A stretch of DNA of 9,597 nt from a bacterium (GCA_945861295.1 CAMAUF010000054.1:1-9597), one strand, 5' to 3'; shown: positions 1-5,894, counted from the first letter of the stretch. A program made the numbers and translations. The notes: generated by a model from the sequence alone, not told the origin.

Positions 1-1
1 G

Positions 2-1078
2 GATTTCAACGAGCCGAAGCGGCGCGAAGCCAGTCGCTGGTTCGAACGCGAGCTGGCGAACCTTCGGGCCGCATTCCGTTGGTCGGCGGACCGGGGCGAC
101 CTCGACGCCGCGGCGGCGATCGCGATCTTTGGGAGCCTGATCGGATACGGTTCAGACCGCTGGGAGTCCGTTACCTGGGCGGAAGAACTCCTGGAGCCAG
201 CTCGAGCAGCGAAGCATGGCCGCCTCGCCAGTCTGTACCTTATGGCGTCTTACTGCGGGTGGGTTGGGCGGGCGGCGGAGGGAGTAGCGTATGCCGAGTC
301 CGCCCTCGGGTTACTCGACGGCCCTGACCACCAGGTCGCGCCGATTGGCGGTTCCTACCAGTGGATTGCGTCAGCCTATGGAGTGATCGGGGCATTCGAC
401 AAGATGGTTCCGATGTTTGAGCGGGAAATCGCGTCGTCGGGCGATCCGACCGGCCTCGCTGCCATCGGGATCGGCCAGGCGCTCTTCTTCAGCGGACGCT
501 CGGAAGATGGGATGGCCCGGGCCGTCGCCGCGGTTGCCGCTGCTGAAGCCGGTGGTAATCCCGGGGCAATCGCGTACGCGCTTTTCGTCTACGGACAGAC
601 CCACGCGGCCGTCGACCCGACCCGGGCGAAAGCGGCCTGGGAGCGAGGCATAACGGTCGCCCGCGCAGGTGAATCGCGGGCCTGGGTGAATCGCATTTCG
701 GGGGCGCTCGCCGGGTTGGAGGCCGTCATTGGGGACCCCGGGAACGCCCTGGCCCTCTTCGCCGAGGCTATCGACGGATTCCACGACGGTGGCAATATCA
801 CGAGCTTGCTCGGGCAGGGGCTTGGCGGCCTGTCTATCGCTCTCGATGGGCTCGACCACTATGTCGCGGCGGCCACGCTCATGGGGGTGTCCGGCGGACC
901 GCCGCCCTACGTCCCCGGATTTCAGGCGGCCACGGTCCATCTGCGTGAAGCGCTCGGCGACCAGACCTTTGAACGCCTCACGCGCGAGGGCGCCGCGATG
1001 GAGCTCGGCGACGCCGTCCGCTACGCCCATCAGCAGATTCAGCTTGCCCGCGAGGCGCTCGCGACCGCATCAGCCTGA
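2..1078 (+). CDS. TPR-rich C-terminal part of a large ATPase/cyclase-type transcriptional regulator (5' end outside window)
   Basis: The reading frame is open from the window edge (codon phase starts at base 2) to TGA at 1076-1078, giving about 358 visible residues. It starts with a segment containing FERELANLRAAFRWSADRGD, which matches the junction between the NB-ARC/AAA-like ATPase and the TPR region in large adenylate-cyclase-like and LuxR/BTAD-type bacterial regulators. The rest is Ala-rich paired helices typical of TPR repeats. The end (REALGDQTFERLTREGAAM, then ELGDAVRYA) matches the usual tail of the cyclase/ATPase class, which lacks a C-terminal LuxR helix-turn-helix. An internal ATG at 242 would give 278 residues, but the upstream frame continues the same repeat pattern, so it is not the true start. 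The family's role is signal-dependent regulation with TPRs as the sensor or protein-binding part; the ligand is unknown. A hairpin at 1126-1157 lies downstream. Confidence 0.75.
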   Translation, partial: DFNEPKRREASRWFERELANLRAAFRWSADRGDLDAAAAIAIFGSLIGYGSDRWESVTWAEELLEPARAAKHGRLASLYLMASYCGWVGRAAEGVAYAESALGLLDGPDHQVAPIGGSYQWIASAYGVIGAFDKMVPMFEREIASSGDPTGLAAIGIGQALFFSGRSEDGMARAVAAVAAAEAGGNPGAIAYALFVYGQTHAAVDPTRAKAAWERGITVARAGESRAWVNRISGALAGLEAVIGDPGNALALFAEAIDGFHDGGNITSLLGQGLGGLSIALDGLDHYVAAATLMGVSGGPPPYVPGFQAATVHLREALGDQTFERLTREGAAMELGDAVRYAHQQIQLAREALATASA

Positions 1079-1125
1079 CCGTGGACGAGACCCAGGGGCG
1101 ACACCTTGACAGTCCCGCCAAATAC

Positions 1126-1157
1126 GAAGAGGCCCTCGCGCTTGCGAGGGCCTCTTC
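1126..1157. terminator. Perfect 14-bp stem, 4-nt loop terminator hairpin, probably bidirectional
   Basis: The arm GAAGAGGCCCTCGC (1126-1139) pairs perfectly with 1144-1157 across the loop GCTT. On the + strand the following bases are ACGTGACC, with no T tract. Read on the minus strand, the hairpin is followed by GTATTTGG, which is slightly more T-rich. It lies 48 nt after the stop of the + strand regulator and 30 nt after the stop of the suspected minus-strand remnant (1187-1189), so it may serve both directions. The structure is seen directly; termination is inferred. Confidence 0.7.
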
Positions 1158-1186
1158 ACGTGACCAGAAGGTAGATGGGGAACTCC

Positions 1187-1285
1187 TTACGTCCGGGACC
1201 AGCGGATGATGTAAGGAGAGGGATTGCCATCGGCCGAGTTGGCGGGGTTGTGGCCGATGTCAATCCCTGCTCTGTACGGCCTACT
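1187..1285 (-). pseudogene. Possible 3' remnant of a decayed minus-strand gene
   Basis: Reading the minus strand, codons from about 1258 down to TAA at 1189-1187 encode a protein-like tail containing NPANSADGNPSPYIIRW. About 19 of these 24 codons end in G or C, like real genes here. Upstream the codon bias fades (ggg, gca, aga, agg, agt), and an in-frame TAG occurs at 1288-1286. There is no start codon in the 32-codon open stretch and no Shine-Dalgarno. The terminator hairpin 30 nt further along fits the end of a former gene. I do not recognise the family. It could instead be a structured non-coding element, because the same bases form an inverted repeat (1219-1268). Confidence 0.3.
1219..1268. 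repeat. Interrupted 17-position inverted repeat (stem-loop)
   Basis: AGGGATTG (1219-1226) pairs with CAATCCCT (1261-1268). CATCGGCC (1228-1235) pairs with GGCCGATG (1252-1259). The only mismatch is C1227 against T1260, and a 16-nt loop is left. A second, weaker inverted repeat, CTCCTTAC (1183-1190) with GTAAGGAG (1211-1218), sits immediately to the left. No known riboswitch is recognised, and the distance to the next start codon (about 150 nt) does not point to attenuation. Confidence 0.5.
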
Positions 1286-1308
1286 CTATGCGCCTCATGT
1301 CAACCGGG

Positions 1309-1338
1309 TTGTCCCTCCGTGTAAACACTGGGCAAAAT
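1309..1338 (+). promoter_or_regulatory. Possible promoter of the HMGCS-like/thiolase operon
   Basis: TTGTCC (1309-1314, 4/6 to the -35 consensus) and CAAAAT (1333-1338, 4/6 to the -10 consensus) are 18 nt apart. They lie in the most AT-rich part of the gap before the gene starting at 1421. Transcription would begin near 1345 and give a leader of about 75 nt. That leader contains a small palindrome, GGCGAC-ACTAG-GTCGCC (1379-1395), just before the Shine-Dalgarno. The match is weak, so this is only a candidate. Confidence 0.2.
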
Positions 1339-1378
1339 GTGGTGGCGAAGACCCCGATTGGCGTCATCCCGTCCGGCG

Positions 1379-1395
1379 GGCGACACTAGGTCGCC
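1379..1395. promoter_or_regulatory. Short palindrome in the leader of the HMGCS-like gene
   Basis: GGCGAC (1379-1384) and GTCGCC (1390-1395) are perfect inverted copies around ACTAG. The palindrome ends 15 nt before the AGGAG Shine-Dalgarno at 1411-1415. It could be an operator or a small leader hairpin; nothing else in the sequence decides which. Confidence 0.2.
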
Positions 1396-1420
1396 GCCCA
1401 TTGGGGGCGCAGGAGAACGG

Positions 1421-2827
1421 ATGAAAGGCATCGTCGCCTACGGCACATACATCCCGTACTACCGCCTCGACCGGCGGGCGATCAGCGAGGCGCTCGGCGG
1501 CGCGCCGGGACGGGGCACGCGCTCCGTCGCTTCGTACGACGAGGACACGACCTCGATGGGCGTCGAGGCCGCGCGGGCCGCGCTGAGCGCGCCCACCGCC
1601 CCGGCGCCGGAGTCGATCTACTTCGCCACCGCCGCGCCGGCCTACCTCGACAAGACGAACGCGACGGCGATCCATGCCGCCCTCGGGCTCGATCCTTCGG
1701 TCTTCGCCGTCGATATGGGCGGCTCCGTCCGCTCCGGCGCGGGCGTCCTCCAGGCCGCTATCGATGCCGGCCGGCCGACCCTCGCAATCATGTCGGACAT
1801 CCGCGTCGGCCTTCCCGGCAGCGGTGACGAGACGAACGGCGGCGACGCCGCGGCGGCATTCCTCTGCGCCGAAGGCGACGAGGTGATCGCCGAGTATCTC
1901 GGCGGCGCCAACATGACAGCCGAGTTCCTCGACCGCTGGCGGACTCCCGGCGAAAGCGCCTCCCGTGTCTGGGAAGAACGCTTCGGCGAGTTCGTCTACG
2001 TCCCGCTCGGCGCTCAGGCTTGGAAAAAGGCGCTCGACTCGACCGACACGACCCTCGAAGAGATCGACCATCTCATCGTCACGGGCGTCCACCCGCGAGC
2101 GGCCCGCGCCGTCGTGGCTGGCGCCGGCGTCCGCAAGGAAGCGATCGTCGACGAAATGGCCGCGACCCTCGGCAACACGGGCACGGCCCAAGCGGGCATC
2201 ATGTTCGCCGACGTATTGGACCGCGCCAAGCCCGACCAAGTCATCGCGGTGCTCCTCCTCGCCGACGGCGCAAGCGTCATGCTCTTCCGCACCACCGAGG
2301 CGATCACCCGCTACCAACGCCGCCAAACCGTCGCCGGCCAATTGGCCGGCGGCAAAGCGGTCGGCTACAACGCCTACCTCACGTGGCGGGACATCCTGCG
2401 TCGCGAACCGCCCCGGCGCCCCGACCCGGACCGGCCGGCGGCGCCACCGTCGTTCCGTTCCGAGCCCTGGAAGTACGGCCTGGCCGGCAGTCGCTGCCAA
2501 AACTGCGGCACGCGCCACCTGCCGCCCCAGCGCGTCTGCCTCAAGTGCCAATCGGTCGACAAAATGAGCAGCGAACGCGTCGCCGAAACAGAGGCGACGA
2601 TCGCGACGTTCACGATCGACCGCCTGGCCTTCTCGCCGAGCCCGCCGCTCGTGGCGGCTGTGGTCGACTTCGATGGGGGCGGCCGCTTCCCCTGCGAAAT
2701 GACCGATGTCGACCCAGATTCCGTCAAAATCGGCCAAAGAGTGGAGATGACGTTCCGTCGCCTCTACACTGCCGAAAGCGTGCATAATTACTTCTGGAAA
2801 GCACGTCCGATCAGGAGGGACAGCTAA
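1421..2827 (+). CDS. HMG-CoA synthase-family protein fused to a C-terminal zinc-ribbon/OB-fold (DUF35) domain
   Basis: The 468-residue protein starts at ATG 1421, with AGGAG at 1411-1415 and a 5-nt spacer. Upstream in-frame starts lack a ribosome site. Residues 1-330 are a thiolase-fold, HMG-CoA-synthase-like module (MKGIVAYGTYIPYYRL; a GGDAAAAFL segment near 140-148; VTGVHPR near 220-226; LGNTGTAQAG near 250-259). Residues 345-460 are a DUF35 domain with a zinc ribbon, CQNC (359-362) and CLKC (373-376), then an OB-fold. In archaea, HMGCS, DUF35 and thiolase are separate subunits of one complex; here two are fused and the thiolase follows 1 nt later. The catalytic Cys position (about 101-103, in DMGGSVRSG) and the Glu position (about 71, in FATAAPAY) appear occupied by other residues, while His224 is kept. 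True HMG-CoA synthase activity is therefore doubtful. An acyl-CoA condensing, cleaving or scaffold role with the thiolase is more cautious. Confidence 0.85.
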   Translation: MKGIVAYGTYIPYYRLDRRAISEALGGAPGRGTRSVASYDEDTTSMGVEAARAALSAPTAPAPESIYFATAAPAYLDKTNATAIHAALGLDPSVFAVDMGGSVRSGAGVLQAAIDAGRPTLAIMSDIRVGLPGSGDETNGGDAAAAFLCAEGDEVIAEYLGGANMTAEFLDRWRTPGESASRVWEERFGEFVYVPLGAQAWKKALDSTDTTLEEIDHLIVTGVHPRAARAVVAGAGVRKEAIVDEMAATLGNTGTAQAGIMFADVLDRAKPDQVIAVLLLADGASVMLFRTTEAITRYQRRQTVAGQLAGGKAVGYNAYLTWRDILRREPPRRPDPDRPAAPPSFRSEPWKYGLAGSRCQNCGTRHLPPQRVCLKCQSVDKMSSERVAETEATIATFTIDRLAFSPSPPLVAAVVDFDGGGRFPCEMTDVDPDSVKIGQRVEMTFRRLYTAESVHNYFWKARPIRRDS

Positions 2828-2828
2828 C

Positions 2829-4019
2829 ATGGGATCCAATGGTATTTGCGACCGAGTCGCCATCGTCGGTATGGGGTGCACCCCCTTCGGGGAGCACTGG
2901 GACAAGAGCGTCGATGACCTGCTCATCGATGCCGCCAACGAAGCTGTCGCCTCCGCGGGCATCGCGATCGGCGACATCGATGCTTTCTGGCTGGGCACCA
3001 TGGGTTCCGGCGTGAGCGGTTTGACGCTATCGCGGCCCCTAAAGATCGACTACAAGCCCGTCAGCCGCAACGAAAACATGTGCGCGACGGGCTCGGAATC
3101 GTTCCGCAACGCCTGCTACGCCGTCGCCAGCGGCGCATATGACATCGCCATGGCGATCGGTGTGGAGAAGCTGAAGGATTCTGGTTTCTCCGGGCTCGTC
3201 AGCTCGGCGCCGCCAGCCGACGGCACCGCCGCCGCGATCTCGGCGCCGGCCAGCTTCTCGCTGCTCGCGCCCGCCTATTCCGAGAAGTACGACGTCGACA
3301 TGGTCACGCTCAAGCAGGTGATGACCCGCATCGCCTGGAAGAACCACAAGAACGGCGCGCTGAACCCGCGCGCGCAGTTCAAGAAGGAAGTCCCGATGGA
3401 GACGATCGCGAACTCGCCGCTGATCGCCGGCCCGCTCGGGATCTTCGATTGCTCGGGCGTGAGCGACGGTTCGGCCGCCGCGATCATCGTGCGCGCCGAA
3501 GACGCCTACAAATACACCGACAAGCCGATCTTCGTGAAGGCGCTCTCGTTCGTCGCCGGCCCTTCGCGCGGCCCGCTCGACCCAGGCTACGACTACACGA
3601 CCTTCGACGAGTGCGTCGCCGTGGCCAAGGATGCCTACCAGCAGTGCGGGATCACCGACCCGCGCAACCAGCTCGCCATGGCCGAAGTCCACGACTGCTT
3701 CACGCCGACCGAGCTCGTGCTCATGGAAGACCTCGGCTTCTCCGAGCGCGGCGAGGGCTGGAAAGACGTCCAGGCCGGCACCTTCGACCTCCAGGGCCAA
3801 CTGCCGGTGAATCCGGACGGCGGCCTCAAGTCGTTCGGCCACCCGATCGGCGCGAGCGGGCTGCGGATGCTCTATGAGTGCTGGCTCCAGCTGCGCGGCG
3901 AAGCGGGCCCACGCCAGATCACCAACGGCAAGAAGCTGGCGATGACGCACAACCTCGGCGGTTCGCCAGGTAACTGCGTCTCCTTCGTCTCGATCGTCGG
4001 AAGCGAGCGCGAAGTCTAG
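2829..4019 (+). CDS. Thiolase family protein (SCP-x-like acetyl-CoA acetyltransferase)
   Basis: The 396-residue protein starts at ATG 2829, one base after the previous stop, with AGGAGG at 2813-2818 inside the end of the upstream gene. The length is normal for the family. The nucleophile motif NENMCATGSE gives Cys85. EVHDCFTPTEL (His288, Cys290) replaces the NEAF motif of biosynthetic thiolases. FGHPIGASG gives His338. The last motif is THNLGGSPG instead of the CxG form. HDCF plus HNLG is the pattern of SCP-x/SCP2-type thiolases. The active site looks intact, so it should condense or cleave acyl-CoA thioesters in the cytoplasm. Its partner is most likely the DUF35 domain of the upstream gene product, by analogy with archaeal thiolase/DUF35 and actinobacterial Ltp2/ChsH2 pairs. 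The physiological substrate cannot be read from the sequence. Confidence 0.9.
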   Translation: MGSNGICDRVAIVGMGCTPFGEHWDKSVDDLLIDAANEAVASAGIAIGDIDAFWLGTMGSGVSGLTLSRPLKIDYKPVSRNENMCATGSESFRNACYAVASGAYDIAMAIGVEKLKDSGFSGLVSSAPPADGTAAAISAPASFSLLAPAYSEKYDVDMVTLKQVMTRIAWKNHKNGALNPRAQFKKEVPMETIANSPLIAGPLGIFDCSGVSDGSAAAIIVRAEDAYKYTDKPIFVKALSFVAGPSRGPLDPGYDYTTFDECVAVAKDAYQQCGITDPRNQLAMAEVHDCFTPTELVLMEDLGFSERGEGWKDVQAGTFDLQGQLPVNPDGGLKSFGHPIGASGLRMLYECWLQLRGEAGPRQITNGKKLAMTHNLGGSPGNCVSFVSIVGSEREV

Positions 4020-4052
4020 GATCGCGGCTCACTTTCTCCGCACTCAGCCCAG

Positions 4053-4082
4053 CGAAGGCCGCCGGTTCTCCGGCGGCCTTCG
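4053..4082 (+). terminator. Terminator hairpin of the HMGCS-like/thiolase operon
   Basis: CGAAGGCCGCCGG (4053-4065) pairs perfectly with 4070-4082 across the loop TTCT. This gives a 13-bp, very GC-rich stem 33 nt after the thiolase stop. The bases after it (TGTGTCTG) are only mildly T-rich. It separates the operon from the hicBA promoter, which begins a few bases further on. Confidence 0.75.
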
Positions 4083-4087
4083 TGTGT

Positions 4088-4119
4088 CTGAGGCGCTGTA
4101 CCGCGCCTGAGGTGCTGTA
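4088..4119 (+). repeat. Tandem 13-bp direct repeat (one mismatch, 19-bp period) in the hicBA promoter
   Basis: CTGAGGCGCTGTA (4088-4100) recurs as CTGAGGTGCTGTA (4107-4119), and the second copy runs into the -10 hexamer. A third related copy, CTCAGGCGCTGT, lies just after hicA at 4542-4553. The tandem pair covers where RNA polymerase would bind, so it is a candidate operator. The copy on the far side raises the alternative that these are borders of the toxin-antitoxin cassette. Confidence 0.5.
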
Positions 4120-4123
4120 TGCT
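4118..4123 (+). promoter_or_regulatory. -10 element of a leaderless hicBA promoter
   Basis: TATGCT (4118-4123) is followed by exactly 6 nt and then the hicB ATG, placing the transcription start on the A of the start codon. There is no Shine-Dalgarno before hicB. No convincing -35 is seen (GCTGTA at 4095-4100 with a 17-nt spacer is poor). The same TAnnnT-N6-ATG layout precedes two other genes in this window. Confidence 0.5.
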
Positions 4124-4129
4124 GGAATC

Positions 4130-4348
4130 ATGAAGCACGAGTTCAGCGCCATCGTCGAACCCGGTGACGATGGCTGGTTCATTGCCCAATCGCCGGAGGT
4201 TCCGGGCGCGAATGGACAAGGACGGACGCCCGGCGAAGCCGTGGAGGACTTGTCCGAGGCGATCACGCTGGTGCTGGAGTATCTCCGCGCCGAGGCCGCC
4301 GAGTCTGCATCACCGGCAGCGATTCGGATGCTGGTCACGGCGGGTTGA
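4130..4348 (+). CDS. hicB: HicB-family antitoxin
   Basis: The 72-residue protein begins MKHEFSAIVEPGDDGWFIAQ and continues SPEVPGANGQGRTPGEAVED, the standard HicB partial RNase H-like fold (strand, strand, the SPEVPG turn, then helix LSEAITLVLEYL). It binds and neutralises HicA. At this length the usual C-terminal ribbon-helix-helix or HTH DNA-binding domain is absent, so autoregulation would need another factor or the complex itself. The ATG at 4130 is chosen because the N-terminus then matches the family and lies 6 nt after a TATGCT -10 box. An in-frame GTG further upstream would place the terminator stem inside the gene. The stop TGA (4346-4348) overlaps the TTG start of hicA, so the pair is translationally coupled. 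The order antitoxin-then-toxin is common for hicBA. Confidence 0.88.
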   Translation: MKHEFSAIVEPGDDGWFIAQSPEVPGANGQGRTPGEAVEDLSEAITLVLEYLRAEAAESASPAAIRMLVTAG

Positions 4349-4536
4349 AGCGCGGGGATCTCGAAAGGCATCTTCGGCAGAGCGGATGTGAACTCCGACG
4401 GGAAGGTTCACGTCATTCCGTGTGGCGGAACTCGGCTACCGGCGCCTTCGATAGCGTCCCGCGCCATCAAGAGATCGACAATCGCCTCGTACGGGCCATT
4501 TGCAGAAGACTTGGCATCGATCCTCCTACGCGTTAG
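4345..4536 (+). CDS. hicA: HicA-family mRNA interferase toxin
   Basis: The 63-residue protein is read from TTG at 4345, which overlaps the hicB stop (TTGA). It starts MKRGDLERHLRQSGCELRRE, then GSRHSVWRN with the catalytic His at residue 24, then VPRHQEI near 39-45, and ends in helix LVRAICRRLGID. This is the complete double-stranded RNA-binding-like HicA fold at normal size. HicA toxins cleave mRNA without needing the ribosome and are held inactive by HicB. No disruption is visible, so the toxin is probably functional. The usual GGSH motif reads GSRH here, a small variation. Translation likely depends on hicB reading through to the overlapping start, because no good Shine-Dalgarno lies before the TTG. 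Confidence 0.85.
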   Translation: MKRGDLERHLRQSGCELRREGSRHSVWRNSATGAFDSVPRHQEIDNRLVRAICRRLGIDPPTR

Positions 4537-4541
4537 CCGTC

Positions 4542-4553
4542 CTCAGGCGCTGT
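4542..4553 (+). repeat. Copy of the hicBA promoter repeat downstream of hicA
   Basis: CTCAGGCGCTGT (4542-4553) differs by one base from the first 12 bases of the repeat at 4088-4100, in the same orientation. The copies flank the hicBA pair almost exactly, about 450 bp apart, with this one 5 nt after the hicA stop. It could be a module border or chance similarity. Confidence 0.35.
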
Positions 4554-4569
4554 CCGGCCGCGTCGGGAC

Positions 4570-5316
4570 TCATAGCGCAGCGCCCCCGGCGGCCACGACC
4601 GCCTTCATCTCATCGCGCGACGATTCCTTCACGATTTCGCCGTCGGCCATGTGGATCGTGCGATGACAGCGCGCCGCCACCTTGGGGTCGTGCGTGACCA
4701 TGACCACGGTCTGGCCGGCGACCTTGTTGAGGTCCTGGATCACGTCCATAATTTCGTTGGCGGTGCGGGAGTCCAGGGCGCCCGTCGGCTCGTCGGCCCA
4801 CATGATCGCGGGCTTGTTGACGATCGAGCGCGCGATGGTCACGCGCTGACGTTGGCCGCCCGAGAGCTGATTCGGCCTGCTGCCGGCGCGATCGCGGAGG
4901 TGGACGCGGTCGAGCGCTTCGAGGGCACGCTCGCGCGCGATCTTGGGCTTCGTTCCGGAAACGATCAGCGGAAGTTCGACGTTCTCAGCCGCAGTCAGGA
5001 CGGGCAGCAGGTTGTAGGTCTGGAAGATGAAGCCCATGTCCTTGGCGCGGAACTCCGTCTTGCGGTCGTCGCCCATGCGATTCAGTTCCGTCCCGTTGAT
5101 GCGGACTGTGCCGGAGTCGATATCGTCGAGCCCCGATAGGGCGTTCAAGAGGGTAGTCTTGCCGCAGCCGGAGGGGCCCATGATGGCGACCATCTCACCC
5201 TTGCGGACGGTGATGCTGACATCGATAAGGGCGTGCGTCCTCACCCCGCCTGTCTCGTACGTCTTGTGGAGGCCATCGGCCTGGATCACGATTTCTGCCG
5301 GATCTGTTACTGCCAT
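4570..5316 (-). CDS. ABC transporter ATP-binding protein, MacB/LolD/FtsE type
   Basis: The protein is 248 residues from the ATG at 5316-5314. All nucleotide-binding motifs are present: Walker A GPSGCGKTT (47-55), Q-loop FIFQTYNLLP (Gln99), signature LSGGQRQR (151-158), Walker B IMWADEP (171-177), D-loop ALDS, and switch VTHD (His209). The family powers lipoprotein extraction, macrolide or peptide export, or FtsX-type mechanotransmission at the inner membrane. No permease gene lies on either side: hicA converges downstream and an unrelated small gene lies upstream. A partner must be encoded elsewhere. A TTG at 5376 would add 20 residues, but neither start has a Shine-Dalgarno. The ATG is preferred because TACCAT lies exactly 6 nt before it and because the protein then begins just before the canonical IVIQADGLHKTY strand. 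The specific substrate cannot be assigned. Confidence 0.9.
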   Translation of the reverse strand: MAVTDPAEIVIQADGLHKTYETGGVRTHALIDVSITVRKGEMVAIMGPSGCGKTTLLNALSGLDDIDSGTVRINGTELNRMGDDRKTEFRAKDMGFIFQTYNLLPVLTAAENVELPLIVSGTKPKIARERALEALDRVHLRDRAGSRPNQLSGGQRQRVTIARSIVNKPAIMWADEPTGALDSRTANEIMDVIQDLNKVAGQTVVMVTHDPKVAARCHRTIHMADGEIVKESSRDEMKAVVAAGGAAL

Positions 5317-5322
5317 GCGGCC

Positions 5323-5328
5323 ATGGTA
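5323..5328 (-). promoter_or_regulatory. -10 element of a leaderless promoter for the ABC ATPase
   Basis: On the minus strand, TACCAT (5328-5323) is followed by 6 nt and then the ATG at 5316. A TTGACG lies upstream (5355-5350), but the 21-nt spacing is too long for a standard -35. The box is supported mainly by having the same geometry as the hicB start and the start at 6942. Confidence 0.35.
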
Positions 5329-5443
5329 CCCGAGCGTGGCGAAGGGAGGCGTCAATTCGGTCGCAAATCCGACCAAAGGAGGAGACGGAGCTGCCGATAG
5401 CCTGGGGGCCGCCGCATGAGACGCGACTCTCCCGGCTACGCTC

Positions 5444-5857
5444 TCACAGGCTCGTGTCCGTATCCGGTTGGAAGGCGGCCCGATACGCCAAGTCGAACTC
5501 GGCTTCGCCAGCCTTGCGCAATCGGCGGGCGAGCCCGGAGAGCTCGGGAAGCGACGCTTCCCGCTTCGTCAGCGCGACGCGGCGTGCCTCCCAGACAGCA
5601 AGCAGGAGTTCCTTCAGGTCGGACTCCAGCTTGGAGAAGTTCCGCAGGAGGAGTTGGTTCGTGCTCTGATCGGCGATCTGCCGGATGACGGCATCCAGGC
5701 GGCCTTCAATCGCGAGCGCGGCCCGGTGGAGCGCATCATTCACGCCGCTGACCCACAAACCCTGCGGTTGACACGCCAGCGCTTCTTCGAAGTCGGTCGC
5801 CACCACGAGAATGGAGTCCTCCATGGGCCGTGAGCCGGGAAGGGGGACGCGCGCCAT
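5444..5857 (-). CDS. Hypothetical small helical protein beside the injection-system genes
   Basis: I do not recognise this 137-residue protein. The start ATG (5857-5855) has GGAGG at 5868-5864 with a 6-nt spacer; a second ATG 11 codons later lacks a ribosome site. Visible features are a short variable N-terminus, then largely helical, charged sequence. This includes LHRAALAIEGRLDAVIRQI (about 44-62), FSKLESDLKELLLAVWEARR (about 74-93) and LSGLARRLRKAGEAEFDLAY (about 106-125). The pattern suggests a helical bundle or coiled coil with no signal peptide, membrane segment or Cys pair. It follows the candidate cargo gene on the same strand, 56 nt later, and has its own TAGACT box. A role as chaperone or regulator for that neighbour is a guess from position only. 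Confidence 0.65.
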   Translation of the reverse strand: MARVPLPGSRPMEDSILVVATDFEEALACQPQGLWVSGVNDALHRAALAIEGRLDAVIRQIADQSTNQLLLRNFSKLESDLKELLLAVWEARRVALTKREASLPELSGLARRLRKAGEAEFDLAYRAAFQPDTDTSL

Positions 5858-5894
5858 TTGGAGCCTCCAAGGCCGATCGAGGCCGTTCGCTGCG

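Noticed and set aside
1106..1111. Perfect TTGACA -35 hexamer
   Set aside because: Nothing resembling a -10 lies 16-19 nt downstream; that spacing falls in the terminator hairpin, and no gene follows closely.
1337..1420. Upstream start that would add 28 residues to the HMGCS-like protein
   Set aside because: The extension is Arg/Pro-rich, unlike the family, crosses the leader palindrome and includes the AGGAG ribosome site that serves the ATG at 1421.
1421..2827. Calling the gene a mevalonate-pathway HMG-CoA synthase
   Set aside because: The nucleophilic Cys and the Glu motif are not visible and no other mevalonate gene is present.
1364..3001. Long minus-strand open frame opposite the HMGCS-like and thiolase genes
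   Set aside because: It is antisense to two genes with clear family motifs; its product is Arg/Gly/Asp-rich and low in complexity, as expected from GC-rich complementary strands. No ribosome site.
3039..3950. Minus-strand open frame inside the thiolase gene
   Set aside because: Composition is dominated by Arg, Val, Glu and His from the reverse complement of the thiolase codons; no recognisable domain.
4082..4129. Longer HicB from an upstream GTG
   Set aside because: It would include the terminator stem edge, the promoter repeats and the -10 box, and the added residues are not HicB-like.
5317..5376. TTG start adding 20 residues to the ABC ATPase
   Set aside because: No Shine-Dalgarno and no family similarity in the extension; the ATG at 5316 has a correctly placed -10-like box.
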